A stretch of DNA of 24,562 nucleotides from Candidatus Portnoybacteria bacterium CG08_land_8_20_14_0_20_40_83 (GCA_002774415.1 PEYL01000064.1:1-24562); one strand, 5' to 3'. Positions 7,919 through 14,876 are shown, numbered from the stretch's first letter. Notes: generated by a model from the letters alone, not told the origin. Made by a program: numbers and translations.

Positions 7919-8055
7919 TACCTCTTTTTTAAATGTTTAAAATACTCAACTTGCCGCAAACGAATCTTGGCTTCTTTTAAAGTTTTGTAAGTTCCGAAAC
8001 GCCGACCGCTTCTTTCGCTCAAAACCACATATTTTCCTTTGATTTTTTTAATCAT
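7918..8055 (-). CDS. 45-aa basic protein coupled to the homing endonuclease
   Basis: Small, strongly basic protein that reads MIKKIKGKYVVLSERSGR at its start, with GTYKTLKEAKIRLRQVEYF after it. The layout suggests two or three short beta strands followed by a helix, reminiscent of small beta-strand/helix DNA-binding modules; I recall similar short proteins in phage and Patescibacteria sequences but cannot name a family. Its stop overlaps the endonuclease ATG (TAATG). The ATG is 7 bases beyond the 3' end of tRNA-Met, so once the tRNA is processed out the mRNA would have almost no leader. No Shine-Dalgarno is visible. It may help the endonuclease bind DNA or control its expression; that is inference. 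Confidence 0.7.
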   Translation of the reverse strand: MIKKIKGKYVVLSERSGRRFGTYKTLKEAKIRLRQVEYFKHLKKR

Positions 8056-8062
8056 ATTTCTG

Positions 8063-8135
8063 TAGCTGCGAGTGGGATCGGACCACTGACCTAGCGCTTA
8101 TGAAACGCTCGCTCTAACCACTGAGCTACGCAGCC
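8063..8135 (-). tRNA. tRNA-Met(CAT), elongator type
   Basis: Acceptor GGCTGCG/CGCAGCT (a G1-U72 wobble), D stem GCTC/GAGC with GG in the loop, anticodon stem AGCGT/GCGCT around TTCATAA, T stem AGTGG/CCACT, discriminator A. The 3' CCA is not encoded. The T loop reads TCCGATC, so position 55 is C rather than the near-universal U. A tRNA-Ile(CAU, lysidine-modified) cannot be excluded from the sequence alone. Confidence 0.9.
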
Positions 8136-8145
8136 AAAATTTATT

Positions 8146-8271
8146 TTACTTAAAATATTTTTCCTCGATTAAACCACAGTCATGTACCGACTTATAATAC
8201 CAAGGGGTACAAGTGGTTGAGAATAATTTACATTTGTTGGTAAAAATATTTCTTCCCTCTGTCAGCGCCAT
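8146..8271 (-). CDS. Possible 41-aa Cys-containing ORF between tRNA genes
   Basis: Tentative. From the ATG at 8271 the frame encodes 41 residues starting MALTEGRNIFTNK, with three cysteines and ending DCGLIEEKYFK; composition looks protein-like. The same frame is open upstream to about 8355 and there encodes a very hydrophobic stretch resembling a signal peptide (FFFLLLFLYLFF), but contains no ATG or GTG, only a TTG near 8294. So either the start is unusual, the gene is a remnant, or the frame is fortuitous. An imperfect stem (AACCAC...GTGGTT with TGTACC...GGTACA inside, 8172-8218) overlaps it. Confidence 0.3.
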   Translation of the reverse strand: MALTEGRNIFTNKCKLFSTTCTPWYYKSVHDCGLIEEKYFK

Positions 8272-8330
8272 GCCGCAGAGCTGCAACGCGAAGAATAAAT
8301 AGAGAAAAAGTAGTAAAAAGAAAAAAGGTA

Positions 8331-8504
8331 CTACTGTAGTAAAATAAGAGAATTTTTTTCAGATTTTCTTGCTTTTCTGTAAGAAAGCCAGAAGGCAGCT
8401 ATTATTAATAAACTTCCGATAATAAACTGCCCCATACTCGAAAATAAAGCATTTATGATTAGAGCTATTCCTGTTAAAACGAATAAAAAATTCTTATTAT
8501 TCAT
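8331..8504 (-). CDS. Possible 57-aa two-helix membrane protein
   Basis: ATG at 8504; the protein starts MNNKNFLFVLTGIALIINAL, with predicted transmembrane helices at about 5-22 and 26-42 and then a basic tail (SYRKARKSEK), consistent with positive-inside topology. There is no Shine-Dalgarno site. It lies in the transcript that starts upstream of initiator tRNA. No family recognised; a chance ORF in AT-rich DNA remains possible. The remaining spacer between the two Met tRNAs (8136-8542) holds only this ORF, the possible 41-aa ORF and the hairpin noted there. Confidence 0.45.
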   Translation of the reverse strand: MNNKNFLFVLTGIALIINALFSSMGQFIIGSLLIIAAFWLSYRKARKSEKNSLILLQ

Positions 8505-8542
8505 AAAAATATTGAAATATTTATAAAAATTAGTGCTTGATG

Positions 8543-8613
8543 TTGCGGGGCTGGGAATTGCACCCAGGTCTGGGGCTTATGAGACCCCCGAGATACTACT
8601 TCTCTACCCCGCG
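8543..8613 (-). tRNA. Initiator tRNA-fMet(CAT), with unusual loops
   Basis: Acceptor CGCGGGG/CCCCGCA gives the C1-A72 mismatch typical of bacterial initiators; D stem GAGA/TCTC has the A11-U24 pair; the anticodon loop is CTCATAA. The D loop is only AGTAGTA and lacks the GG dinucleotide, and the T loop is TGCAATT, with G instead of U at position 55, so both partners of the usual G18-Psi55 contact are changed. The anticodon stem is GGGGT/GCCCC. CCA is not encoded. Confidence 0.88.
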
Positions 8614-8628
8614 ATGAAATTCTTCTGT

Positions 8629-8657
8629 ATTCTACATTAAAAATACAATATAAGCAA
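8629..8657 (-). promoter_or_regulatory. Promoter for the tRNA-fMet transcript
   Basis: TTGCTT, 17-base spacer, TAGAAT, placed 15 bases upstream of the tRNA 5' end. It is divergent from the plus-strand promoter at 8674-8704. Confidence 0.6.
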
Positions 8658-8673
8658 GCGGGAGACGTTGGTC

Positions 8674-8704
8674 TTGTTTGAAAAAATCGGCGTTTTACTA
8701 TAAT
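8674..8704 (+). promoter_or_regulatory. Promoter for the small membrane protein gene
   Basis: Perfect TATAAT at 8699-8704, ten bases before the ATG at 8715; upstream TTGTTT at 8674 (19-base spacer), or TTGAAA at 8678 (15-base spacer), could be the -35. The geometry predicts a leaderless or nearly leaderless mRNA. Confidence 0.5.
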
Positions 8705-8714
8705 ATAAATATAT

Positions 8715-9089
8715 ATGACACTGAAGCTTTATCTTGTCGGCATTATTTTTACTATAGTTTTAGCGTTTGCGTCGTTTTTTTCTATCATCATATTTTTTTC
8801 ACCAGAAGGTACAGATGCTCTTTTGCAGTTTCTCTTATTTTTAAGTTTATTTATTGGCTTAACCGGTTTTTTTGGTTTGGTTGGATTTTTGTTGCGAAAG
8901 AAAAAATATAATAAATTTGATGCTTCTAGGTTTTTTGGCGTTTCTTTCAGGCAGGGAACATTACTTTCGGTGCTTTTGGTAGGTTCGCTTTTTTTGCGGG
9001 CTTTCACGGCTTTTTGGTGGTGGGGAAGCTTGGTTTTATTGCTCCTGGTTTTAATAATAGAATTTTTCTTTTTAAGGAAAGATGAATAG
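8715..9089 (+). CDS. Small polytopic membrane protein, unknown function
   Basis: It has 124 residues and about four hydrophobic helices (roughly 5-30, 36-60, 80-97, 98-119), with a basic cytoplasmic loop RKKKYNKFDASR between helices 2 and 3. The FGVSFRQGTLLSVLLVG segment and a WWW cluster look like a conserved family; I recall similar proteins in Patescibacteria, often close to pheS, but no function. The start at 8715 fits the promoter ten bases upstream and needs no Shine-Dalgarno. The ORF can extend upstream only in another frame, which overlaps the promoter. An intrinsic terminator at 9243-9268 separates it from pheST. Confidence 0.82.
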   Translation: MTLKLYLVGIIFTIVLAFASFFSIIIFFSPEGTDALLQFLLFLSLFIGLTGFFGLVGFLLRKKKYNKFDASRFFGVSFRQGTLLSVLLVGSLFLRAFTAFWWWGSLVLLLLVLIIEFFFLRKDE

Positions 9090-9102
9090 CTTCCACGCAA
9101 CA

Positions 9103-9212
9103 GAAGACCAAATTGCTTTATTAAAGTACAGGTCTTCGGTGCGGGATTCCGCCCCAAATCCAAGCACGGGAGAAATTCTTAAATCAAGGTCATTTTTGCT
9201 TGGATTTGGGGC
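9103..9212 (+). other. Two hairpins in the 3' region of the membrane-protein transcript
   Basis: The stretch 9090-9282 has no gene. It holds GAAGACC (9103-9109) pairing with GGTCTTC (9131-9137), and a perfect 15-bp stem GCCCCAAATCCAAGC (9151-9165) with its complement at 9198-9212 across a 32-base loop. These lie upstream of the terminator at 9243. They could be a 3' UTR structure or a small RNA; no family recognised. Confidence 0.5.
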
Positions 9213-9242
9213 TTCAAATTTTGGCTTTATAAAGCGTTTTTT

Positions 9243-9268
9243 AGCAGCATTGTTGCTGTTTTATTTTT
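9243..9268 (+). terminator. Intrinsic terminator upstream of pheST
   Basis: CAGCA-ttgt-TGCTG stem (9245-9258, extendable by a G-U and an A-U pair) followed by TTTTATTTTT. Confidence 0.65.
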
Positions 9269-9282
9269 CCCCAGTTTAGGGG

Positions 9283-9311
9283 TTGCAATTAGTATAAAAA
9301 TTTGATAAAAT
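9283..9311 (+). promoter_or_regulatory. Promoter of pheST
   Basis: TTGCAA (9283-9288), 17-base spacer, TAAAAT (9306-9311) preceded by TGA, an extended -10. It lies just after the terminator and gives a leader of about 70 bases before pheS. Confidence 0.55.
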
Positions 9312-9328
9312 ATAAGTAGAAATTAAAG

Positions 9329-9373
9329 CTATTTTTAAGTGATTTCTTAAGGGAAAATAGACCCTTTTCCTTA
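9329..9373 (+). promoter_or_regulatory. Structured pheST leader with two competing hairpins
   Basis: Hairpin 1 pairs CTATTTT (9329) with AAAATAG (9354-9360), with TTAAG/CTTAA inside. Hairpin 2 pairs about 9348-9357 with 9365-9373 (TAAGG/AAAA against TTTT/CCTTA) and uses the 3' strand of hairpin 1, so the two are mutually exclusive. A T-rich stretch follows before the ATG. It might be an attenuator-like switch; I see no Phe-rich leader peptide and no T-box consensus. Confidence 0.3.
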
Positions 9374-9387
9374 GTTTATTTTTCACA

Positions 9388-10392
9388 ATGAACTTAAAAA
9401 ACCTTAGAAATTCGGCGTTAAAAGAGATACTTGGCGCCAAAAATTTAGAAGAATTAGAAAAATTGCAAATAAAGTATTTGGGCCGCAAGGGTGAATTGAC
9501 GGAGATTTTGCGCAAGCTTAAAGATATGGCCGAAGCCCAGCGGCAAAAAATCGGCAAATTTGCCAATCAATTAAAATGGGAAATTGAAGGAATGGTGGAG
9601 AAAAAGAAAAAAGAATTGGGATTTTTGAGCTCGGTTGACAAAGAATGGGTTGATATTTCAGCTCCCGGCCATAAATTGCCAAAGGGATATTTGAATCCCC
9701 GGACTTTAGTTTTGCGAAAAGTTGAAGAAATTTTTCAGTCGCTGGGATTTTCGGTTATTGACAGCACGGAAATGGAAACCGATTATTATAATTTTCAGGC
9801 CTTGAATTTTCCTAAAGACCATCCAGCGCGCGATATGCAGGACACTTTTTATTTAACCGACGAGATTCTCATGAGGACGCATACTTCGCCGAACCAAGTG
9901 CGTTTTATGGAAAAACACAATCCGCCGCTGAGAGTCATTATGCCGGGCAAATGTTTTCGCCGTGATGCTTCTGACGCGACCCATGATTCGCAATTCTATC
10001 AGGTTGAGGGGCTGATGGTTGATAAAAACATTTCAGTGGCAAATTTTAAGGCGGTCATCGCGGAATTTTTTAAACGGCTTTTTGGCAAAGAAGTAAAGAT
10101 GAGGCTGCGACCAAGCTATTTTCCGTTTACCGAGCCGAGCTTTGAACCCGATATATCCTGCACTTTTTGCGCGGGCTCGGGCTGCAAAATTTGCAAAGAC
10201 ACCGGCTGGCTTGAAATGGCCGGCGCGGGAATGGTGCATCCGTTCGTATTCAAATCCGCGGGTTATAGCCCCTATGAATGGCGGGGTTTTGCTTTCGGTT
10301 TCGGCCTAGAGCGGCTGGTGATGATGAAATACAAGATAAACGATATTCGTCTGCTTAACTTTGGAGACTTGCGATTCCTTAAACAATTTTAA
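9388..10392 (+). CDS. pheS: Phenylalanyl-tRNA synthetase alpha subunit
   Basis: Catalytic subunit of the alpha2beta2 PheRS, 334 residues, a normal length. An N-terminal coiled coil (about 1-85) that contacts tRNA is followed by the class II core: motif 2 near FRRDASDATHDSQFYQVEG and motif 3 FAFGFGLERLVMMKY (about 303-317). A CxxC...CxxC knuckle (CTFCAGSGCKICKDTGW, about 258-274) precedes GAGMVHPFVF, a metal-site variant common in bacterial PheS. The start is the ATG at 9388; no Shine-Dalgarno is visible. pheT starts one base after the stop, so the subunits are co-expressed from the promoter at 9283-9311. Confidence 0.97.
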   Translation: MNLKNLRNSALKEILGAKNLEELEKLQIKYLGRKGELTEILRKLKDMAEAQRQKIGKFANQLKWEIEGMVEKKKKELGFLSSVDKEWVDISAPGHKLPKGYLNPRTLVLRKVEEIFQSLGFSVIDSTEMETDYYNFQALNFPKDHPARDMQDTFYLTDEILMRTHTSPNQVRFMEKHNPPLRVIMPGKCFRRDASDATHDSQFYQVEGLMVDKNISVANFKAVIAEFFKRLFGKEVKMRLRPSYFPFTEPSFEPDISCTFCAGSGCKICKDTGWLEMAGAGMVHPFVFKSAGYSPYEWRGFAFGFGLERLVMMKYKINDIRLLNFGDLRFLKQF

Positions 10393-10393
10393 T

Positions 10394-12508
10394 ATGAAAT
10401 TTAGTTATAACTGGCTATCCGAATATCTTGAGAAGAAATTATCGCCGTCAGAAATGGTTGATTTGTTAACCATGCACGCGTTTGAAGTTGAAAGCATGGA
10501 AAAATTTGGCCAAGATTATGTTTTAGATATCAAAATTTTGCCCAACCGGGCGCATGACTGCATGTCGTATATCGGCGTTGCCAAAGAACTGGCGGCGATT
10601 TCAGGAAGCAAGTTTGTCCCGCCGAAAATGAATTTTGCAGAAGATAAAAAAATTAAAGCTAAAGATTTCATTTTAGTTGAAGTTCCGGCCAAAGAACTGT
10701 GCCCGCGCTATTCTATGCGCGTGGCTACCGAAATCAAAATGGGACAGTCCCCAAAATGGATGCAGGAAAGATTGCAAGCCTGCGGCCTGCGGCCGATTTC
10801 AAATATCGTTGATATAACGAACTATGTGATGCTGGAAACCGGACAGCCATTACACGCTTTCGATCTTGATAAGCTCGAAAGCGCAATTTCCAATTTCCAA
10901 TTTCCAATTTCCAAACAAATTCCAAATTCAAAATCCCAAACCAAGAAAATTATTGTTAGGCGTGCTGTCGATGGAGAAGAAATAACAACTATTGAGGGCA
11001 AAAAATATAAATTAAATCAGAATAATCTTGTCATCGCGGACGAGAAAGTGGCCATAGGCATTGCGGGCATCAAAGGCGGCCAAGGCCCGGAAATTGATGA
11101 AAAGACAAAGATAGTGGCGATTGAATCGGCCAATTTTGAGCCGACAAACATCCGCCGGACTTCAAAGGCATTTGTCCTGCGGACTGACGCTTCAACGCGT
11201 TTTGAAAATGGCCTGGACCCGGAATTGACGGCCATGGCGCTTGAGCGCTGTGTTTCGTTAATTGAAGAGATTGCCAACGGCCGCGTTGCCGAAGACTTGG
11301 TTGATATTTATCCCAATAAAGTCAAGCCGCGCAAAATCTTAGCGGATGTCCAATGGATGCAGGAATTAATAGGTCTACCGATTAAGGCGCAAGAAATGAT
11401 TGATATTTTGAAGAAATTTGAAATTTTTGCAAAAATTTTAAAGAAAGAAAAGAAAACATTCATTGAAGCCGCTGTACCCAGCAGCCGCCTTGATCTCGTA
11501 GCGCAGGAAGATATCGCCGAAGAAATTGCGCGCATTATGGGCTATGATAAAATTCCGGCCACAGTACCCTCGGGAATTTTAATTCCAGCAGTAAAAGAAG
11601 ACAATTTGATTTATGAGGATAAAATTAAGGATATTTTGGTCGGCGCGGGCTGGTCAGAAGCGCAAAATTATTCTTTTATTTCGGATGAGGATAAAAAAAT
11701 ATTTAAAACATTCAAAGCAGTTGAAATAAGAAATCCCTTTTCACAAGACCAGAAGCATTTAAGAACTACACTGATAATTAATTTGGTAAAAAACATTAAA
11801 GAGAACTTAAAGTATTTTGATAATATAAGGCTATTTGAAGTAGGACATGTTTTTTCTATGGTAGACACTAAACCGACAGAACTTAATGTTAAAATTGCTG
11901 CTGTGGTTGTAAATAAAAACACTAAAAAACCAGCTGAAGGATTGTTTGAGCTTAAAGGTTTGATTAATATATTAACTGAAAAATTAGGGATTGATGGCAT
12001 TTGGTTCGATGATGCGATTTCTGGTGATCCTCCACAATACTGGCTTACATTTACTCATCCGTTAAGACGCGCGATAGTTAGGACGGATAAGATGGCTTTT
12101 GGTGGGGTTGGTGAAATTAACCAGACAATTTTGGATGCTTTAGGAATCAAAGAACAGATTTCGTTTTTTGAACTTAACTTGCCGGATTTAGTAGGGTTGG
12201 CAACCGAGGAACGGGCATATCGGCCGCCTTCCAAATACCCGGCCATTATCCGAGATTTGGCAATTTCAGTTGAGCAGACGACAAAAATTGAGTCGGTTTT
12301 AAATATTATTGAAACAGCCGGCGGCGAACTTTTGCAGGATACCGATATTTTTGATATTTATGAAGGGCTGGCCGGCAACAAAAAAAGTCTGGCATTCAGA
12401 TTAATTTATCAGTCAGACGAAAGAAATCTAACCGACGAAGAGGTCAATAAATTGCAGGAAAAAATAATAAAGGCGATTGAGGAAGAAGGGTGGGAAGTAA
12501 GAAGATAA
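10394..12508 (+). CDS. pheT: Phenylalanyl-tRNA synthetase beta subunit, compact form
   Basis: It has 704 residues against about 790-800 in typical bacteria. The N-terminus goes straight from FSYNWLSEYLEKKLSPSEM to DIKILPNRAHDCMSYIGVAKE, so the EMAPII-like tRNA-binding domain normally inserted there is absent. The B3/B4 editing region, the B5 domain (about 300-370), the catalytic-like core and a C-terminal FDX-ACB anticodon-binding domain (about 613-704, YPAIIRDLAISVE) are present. The ATG at 10394 is chosen because it aligns with the family start; the in-frame ATG at 10361 lies inside pheS. Residues 165-181 are encoded by a tandem heptamer repeat and interrupt the region between AFDLDKLES and KKIIVRRA. 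It ends before an inverted-repeat spacer and gyrB. Confidence 0.96.
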   Translation: MKFSYNWLSEYLEKKLSPSEMVDLLTMHAFEVESMEKFGQDYVLDIKILPNRAHDCMSYIGVAKELAAISGSKFVPPKMNFAEDKKIKAKDFILVEVPAKELCPRYSMRVATEIKMGQSPKWMQERLQACGLRPISNIVDITNYVMLETGQPLHAFDLDKLESAISNFQFPISKQIPNSKSQTKKIIVRRAVDGEEITTIEGKKYKLNQNNLVIADEKVAIGIAGIKGGQGPEIDEKTKIVAIESANFEPTNIRRTSKAFVLRTDASTRFENGLDPELTAMALERCVSLIEEIANGRVAEDLVDIYPNKVKPRKILADVQWMQELIGLPIKAQEMIDILKKFEIFAKILKKEKKTFIEAAVPSSRLDLVAQEDIAEEIARIMGYDKIPATVPSGILIPAVKEDNLIYEDKIKDILVGAGWSEAQNYSFISDEDKKIFKTFKAVEIRNPFSQDQKHLRTTLIINLVKNIKENLKYFDNIRLFEVGHVFSMVDTKPTELNVKIAAVVVNKNTKKPAEGLFELKGLINILTEKLGIDGIWFDDAISGDPPQYWLTFTHPLRRAIVRTDKMAFGGVGEINQTILDALGIKEQISFFELNLPDLVGLATEERAYRPPSKYPAIIRDLAISVEQTTKIESVLNIIETAGGELLQDTDIFDIYEGLAGNKKSLAFRLIYQSDERNLTDEEVNKLQEKIIKAIEEEGWEVRR
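10885..10945 (+). repeat. In-frame tandem repeat insertion in pheT
   Basis: Four perfect AATTTCC heptamers (10885-10912) followed by decayed units (aaacaaattcc, aaattcaaaatccc). Translated as SNFQFPISKQIPNSKSQ, a low-complexity stretch unrelated to PheT family sequence as I know it. The unit type resembles the AT-rich periodic arms of the intergenic repeats here, suggesting a repeat that landed in frame. Confidence 0.75.
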
Positions 12509-12511
12509 TTG

Positions 12512-12619
12512 AAAATATAAAAATCAAAATTAAAAATTATTGTATCGCTCCGCGATGAATTATAGATTAATTCGCCGTAGGCGAATACCTATAATTTTGC
12601 ATTTTGATATTTGGATTTT
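12512..12619. repeat. Inverted-repeat element between pheT and gyrB (family 1)
   Basis: Arms 12512-12540 and 12591-12619 pair at 24 of 29 positions by eye. The right arm (ATTTTGCATTTTGATATTT) is the reverse complement of the arm type at 1899-1925, so this is a second copy of family 1. Inside are two perfect small hairpins, ATCGC-tcc-GCGAT and ATTCGCC-gta-GGCGAAT, plus TTATAG/CTATAA. The element begins 3 bases after the pheT stop and ends 12 bases before the gyrB ATG. Confidence 0.78.
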
Positions 12620-12631
12620 GAATTTAATATC

Positions 12632-14764
12632 ATGGCAAAAGAAAAAAATCAGCCAAAAAATAATAATGAAGTTTCCTACGAAGCAAAAGACATTTATGTG
12701 TTAGAGGGTCTTGAGCCCGTGCGTAAGCGGCCCGGAATGTATATCGGCTCAACCGGAGTTGACGGTCTACACCACTTGATATGGGAAGTGGTTGATAATT
12801 CTTTAGACGAAGCGATGGCCGGCTTTTGTACGGAAATTGAAGTGGCTTTATTGCCGCAAAATAGGGTGAGTGTCAAAGATAACGGCCGCGGCATTCCGGT
12901 TGATATTCATAAACAAACAAAAAAATCTGCCCTGGAAACCGTAATGTGTACTTTGCATGCCGGCGGTAAATTCGGCGGCGAAAGCTATAAGGTTTCCGGC
13001 GGTCTGCACGGCGTTGGCGTCTCGGTGGTAAATGCTTTGTCTTCTTGGATGAGAGCCGAAGTGTGCCGCGACGGCATGCTTTGGGCGCAGGAATATAAAA
13101 AAGGAAAACCGCAATTTTCCGTCAAAAAAATCGGCAAATGCGATGCACGGGGCACGACCGTAATTTTTGAGCCCGATCCGGAAGTTTTTAAAGAAATAAA
13201 ATATAACTGGGACGCGATTTTAACTCATTTACGCCAGCAAGCCTATCTGACGAAAGGAGTAAAAATAAATATCCGGGATTTGCGCGAAACAAATGTAAAA
13301 CTGGAGGAATTTTGTACAACCTGCCAGGTAAAGACAAAAAGCAAAAAAATTAATGGAGTTGATGATTTGAAAAAACCGGCCGGCAACGGCGAACGCTCTT
13401 ACAGTTTTTATTTTGAAGGCGGAGTTGTTTCTTATGTGAAGTTTTTGGTGGACGACCGGGAAGAGCCCGTTAAACATCAGAATATTTTTTATGTCAACCG
13501 CGAAGTTGAAAATATCCAAGTTGAAACAGCTTTCCAATATACAGAAGATATCCAGGGTTATGAAATAAGTTTTGCCAACAATATCCATACCGGCGAAGGA
13601 GGCATGCATATAACTGGTTTTCGCTCGGCCTTAACGCGGGGTTTAAATGATTATGCCCGCAAAAATGGCTATATTAAAGAATCGGAAGAAAATCTGGGCG
13701 GCGATGACGTCAGAGAAGGATTGATTGCAGTTGTCAGCGTTAAATTAAAAGAGCCGCAATTTGAGGGTCAGACAAAAGCAAAGCTTGGAAATCCGGAAGC
13801 TAGAACCGCCGTTGATACTGCCGTGGCTTATGCTTTGGAGGAATATTTGGAAAAAAATCCTAATGACGCCCGGGAAATCTTGGGTGGGTGTATTTTGGCA
13901 TCCAAAGCGCGCCAAGCGGCCAAAGCTGCCAGAGAAACAGTTTTGCGAAAAGGGATTATGGAAGGTCTTGCCTTGCCGGGCAAATTGGCCGATTGCTCTT
14001 CGCGCAATCCGGAAAATTCGGAGCTCTATATTGTAGAAGGAGATTCTGCCGGCGGCAGCGCCAAACAAGGCCGCAACCGAGAATTTCAGGCAATTTTGCC
14101 GCTGAGAGGGAAAATTTTAAATGTAGAAAAAGCCAGGCTTGACCGAGCTCTGACTTCAAAAGAAATAAAGGCGTTGATTATTGCTTTGGGAACCGCGATT
14201 GCGGATGATTTTAACATAGAAAAGCTAAGGTATCATCGCGTGATTATTATGACCGATGCAGATGTTGACGGCGCTCATATAAGAACTTTACTTTTAACAT
14301 TATTTTTCAGATATTTTAAGGAAATTATTGAAAAAGGTCATTTATATATTGCCCAGCCGCCGCTTTATCGCGTGAGCCGGGGTAAAGAAGCCCATTATGC
14401 TTATAATGAAGCGGATAAAGATAGCATAATTAATGATTTTAAAAAAGCGAAAAAGGAAAAAATAAAAATAAAAATAAAATCTTATGGCAAAGAGATTAAA
14501 CTAGACGATGAGGAATTACCGGAAGAGGAGGAAGAGAAGAAACATGGTTTTGGCATCCAGCGCTATAAGGGCCTGGGCGAAATGAATCCGCAGCAGCTTT
14601 GGGAAACAACTATGGATCCCAAGAATCGGGTGATGAAGCAAGTAAAAATTGATGACGCCAACGCCGCCGATAAAATGTTCAACATTTTGATGGGTGACGA
14701 AGTTTTCCCGCGTAAACGCTTCATCCAGACGCATGCCAAAAACGTGAAGAATTTAGATATATAG
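12632..14764 (+). CDS. gyrB: DNA gyrase subunit B (type IIA topoisomerase ATPase subunit)
   Basis: ATP-driven strand-passage subunit, 710 residues. GHKL ATPase motifs: VDNSLDEAMAG, DNGRGIPVDIH, and SGGLHGVGVSVVNALS. The transducer domain follows, then the TOPRIM region with EGDSAGGSAKQGRNR (about 469), PLRGKILNVEKAR and DADVDGAHI (about 541), and the C-terminal QRYKGLGEMNPQQLWETTMD. Length and the lack of a large TOPRIM insertion do not separate GyrB from ParE decisively; GyrB is the likelier name when only one such gene is seen. I chose the ATG at 12632, just after the repeat element; an in-frame ATG at 12611 lies within the repeat. There is no Shine-Dalgarno. gyrA is not in the window. Confidence 0.93.
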   Translation: MAKEKNQPKNNNEVSYEAKDIYVLEGLEPVRKRPGMYIGSTGVDGLHHLIWEVVDNSLDEAMAGFCTEIEVALLPQNRVSVKDNGRGIPVDIHKQTKKSALETVMCTLHAGGKFGGESYKVSGGLHGVGVSVVNALSSWMRAEVCRDGMLWAQEYKKGKPQFSVKKIGKCDARGTTVIFEPDPEVFKEIKYNWDAILTHLRQQAYLTKGVKINIRDLRETNVKLEEFCTTCQVKTKSKKINGVDDLKKPAGNGERSYSFYFEGGVVSYVKFLVDDREEPVKHQNIFYVNREVENIQVETAFQYTEDIQGYEISFANNIHTGEGGMHITGFRSALTRGLNDYARKNGYIKESEENLGGDDVREGLIAVVSVKLKEPQFEGQTKAKLGNPEARTAVDTAVAYALEEYLEKNPNDAREILGGCILASKARQAAKAARETVLRKGIMEGLALPGKLADCSSRNPENSELYIVEGDSAGGSAKQGRNREFQAILPLRGKILNVEKARLDRALTSKEIKALIIALGTAIADDFNIEKLRYHRVIIMTDADVDGAHIRTLLLTLFFRYFKEIIEKGHLYIAQPPLYRVSRGKEAHYAYNEADKDSIINDFKKAKKEKIKIKIKSYGKEIKLDDEELPEEEEEKKHGFGIQRYKGLGEMNPQQLWETTMDPKNRVMKQVKIDDANAADKMFNILMGDEVFPRKRFIQTHAKNVKNLDI

Positions 14765-14830
14765 TTTTGGTAAAAAATTATTGGTCATGGCTGCCAGTTT
14801 GGTTTAATGTTAATAGTTATTGGCAAAACC

Positions 14831-14876
14831 AAAGACCGCAGACCGTCAACTAAACTAACAGTCCAGACTAAGAATC
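14831..14876 (+). repeat. Degenerate GACCGCAGACCGTC-type repeat tract
   Basis: Periodic sequence AAAGACCGCAGACCGTCAAC followed by TAAACTAACAGTCCAGACT. It resembles yet another short-unit repeat arm, but no convincing complementary arm is visible in the 66 bases upstream. The rest of the gyrB-secE gap (14765-15037) holds a promoter, small hairpins and the family 2 repeat described separately. Confidence 0.4.

Noticed and set aside
10885..10945. CRISPR-like array
   Set aside because: Contiguous heptamers without spacers, inside pheT; no cas genes in the window.
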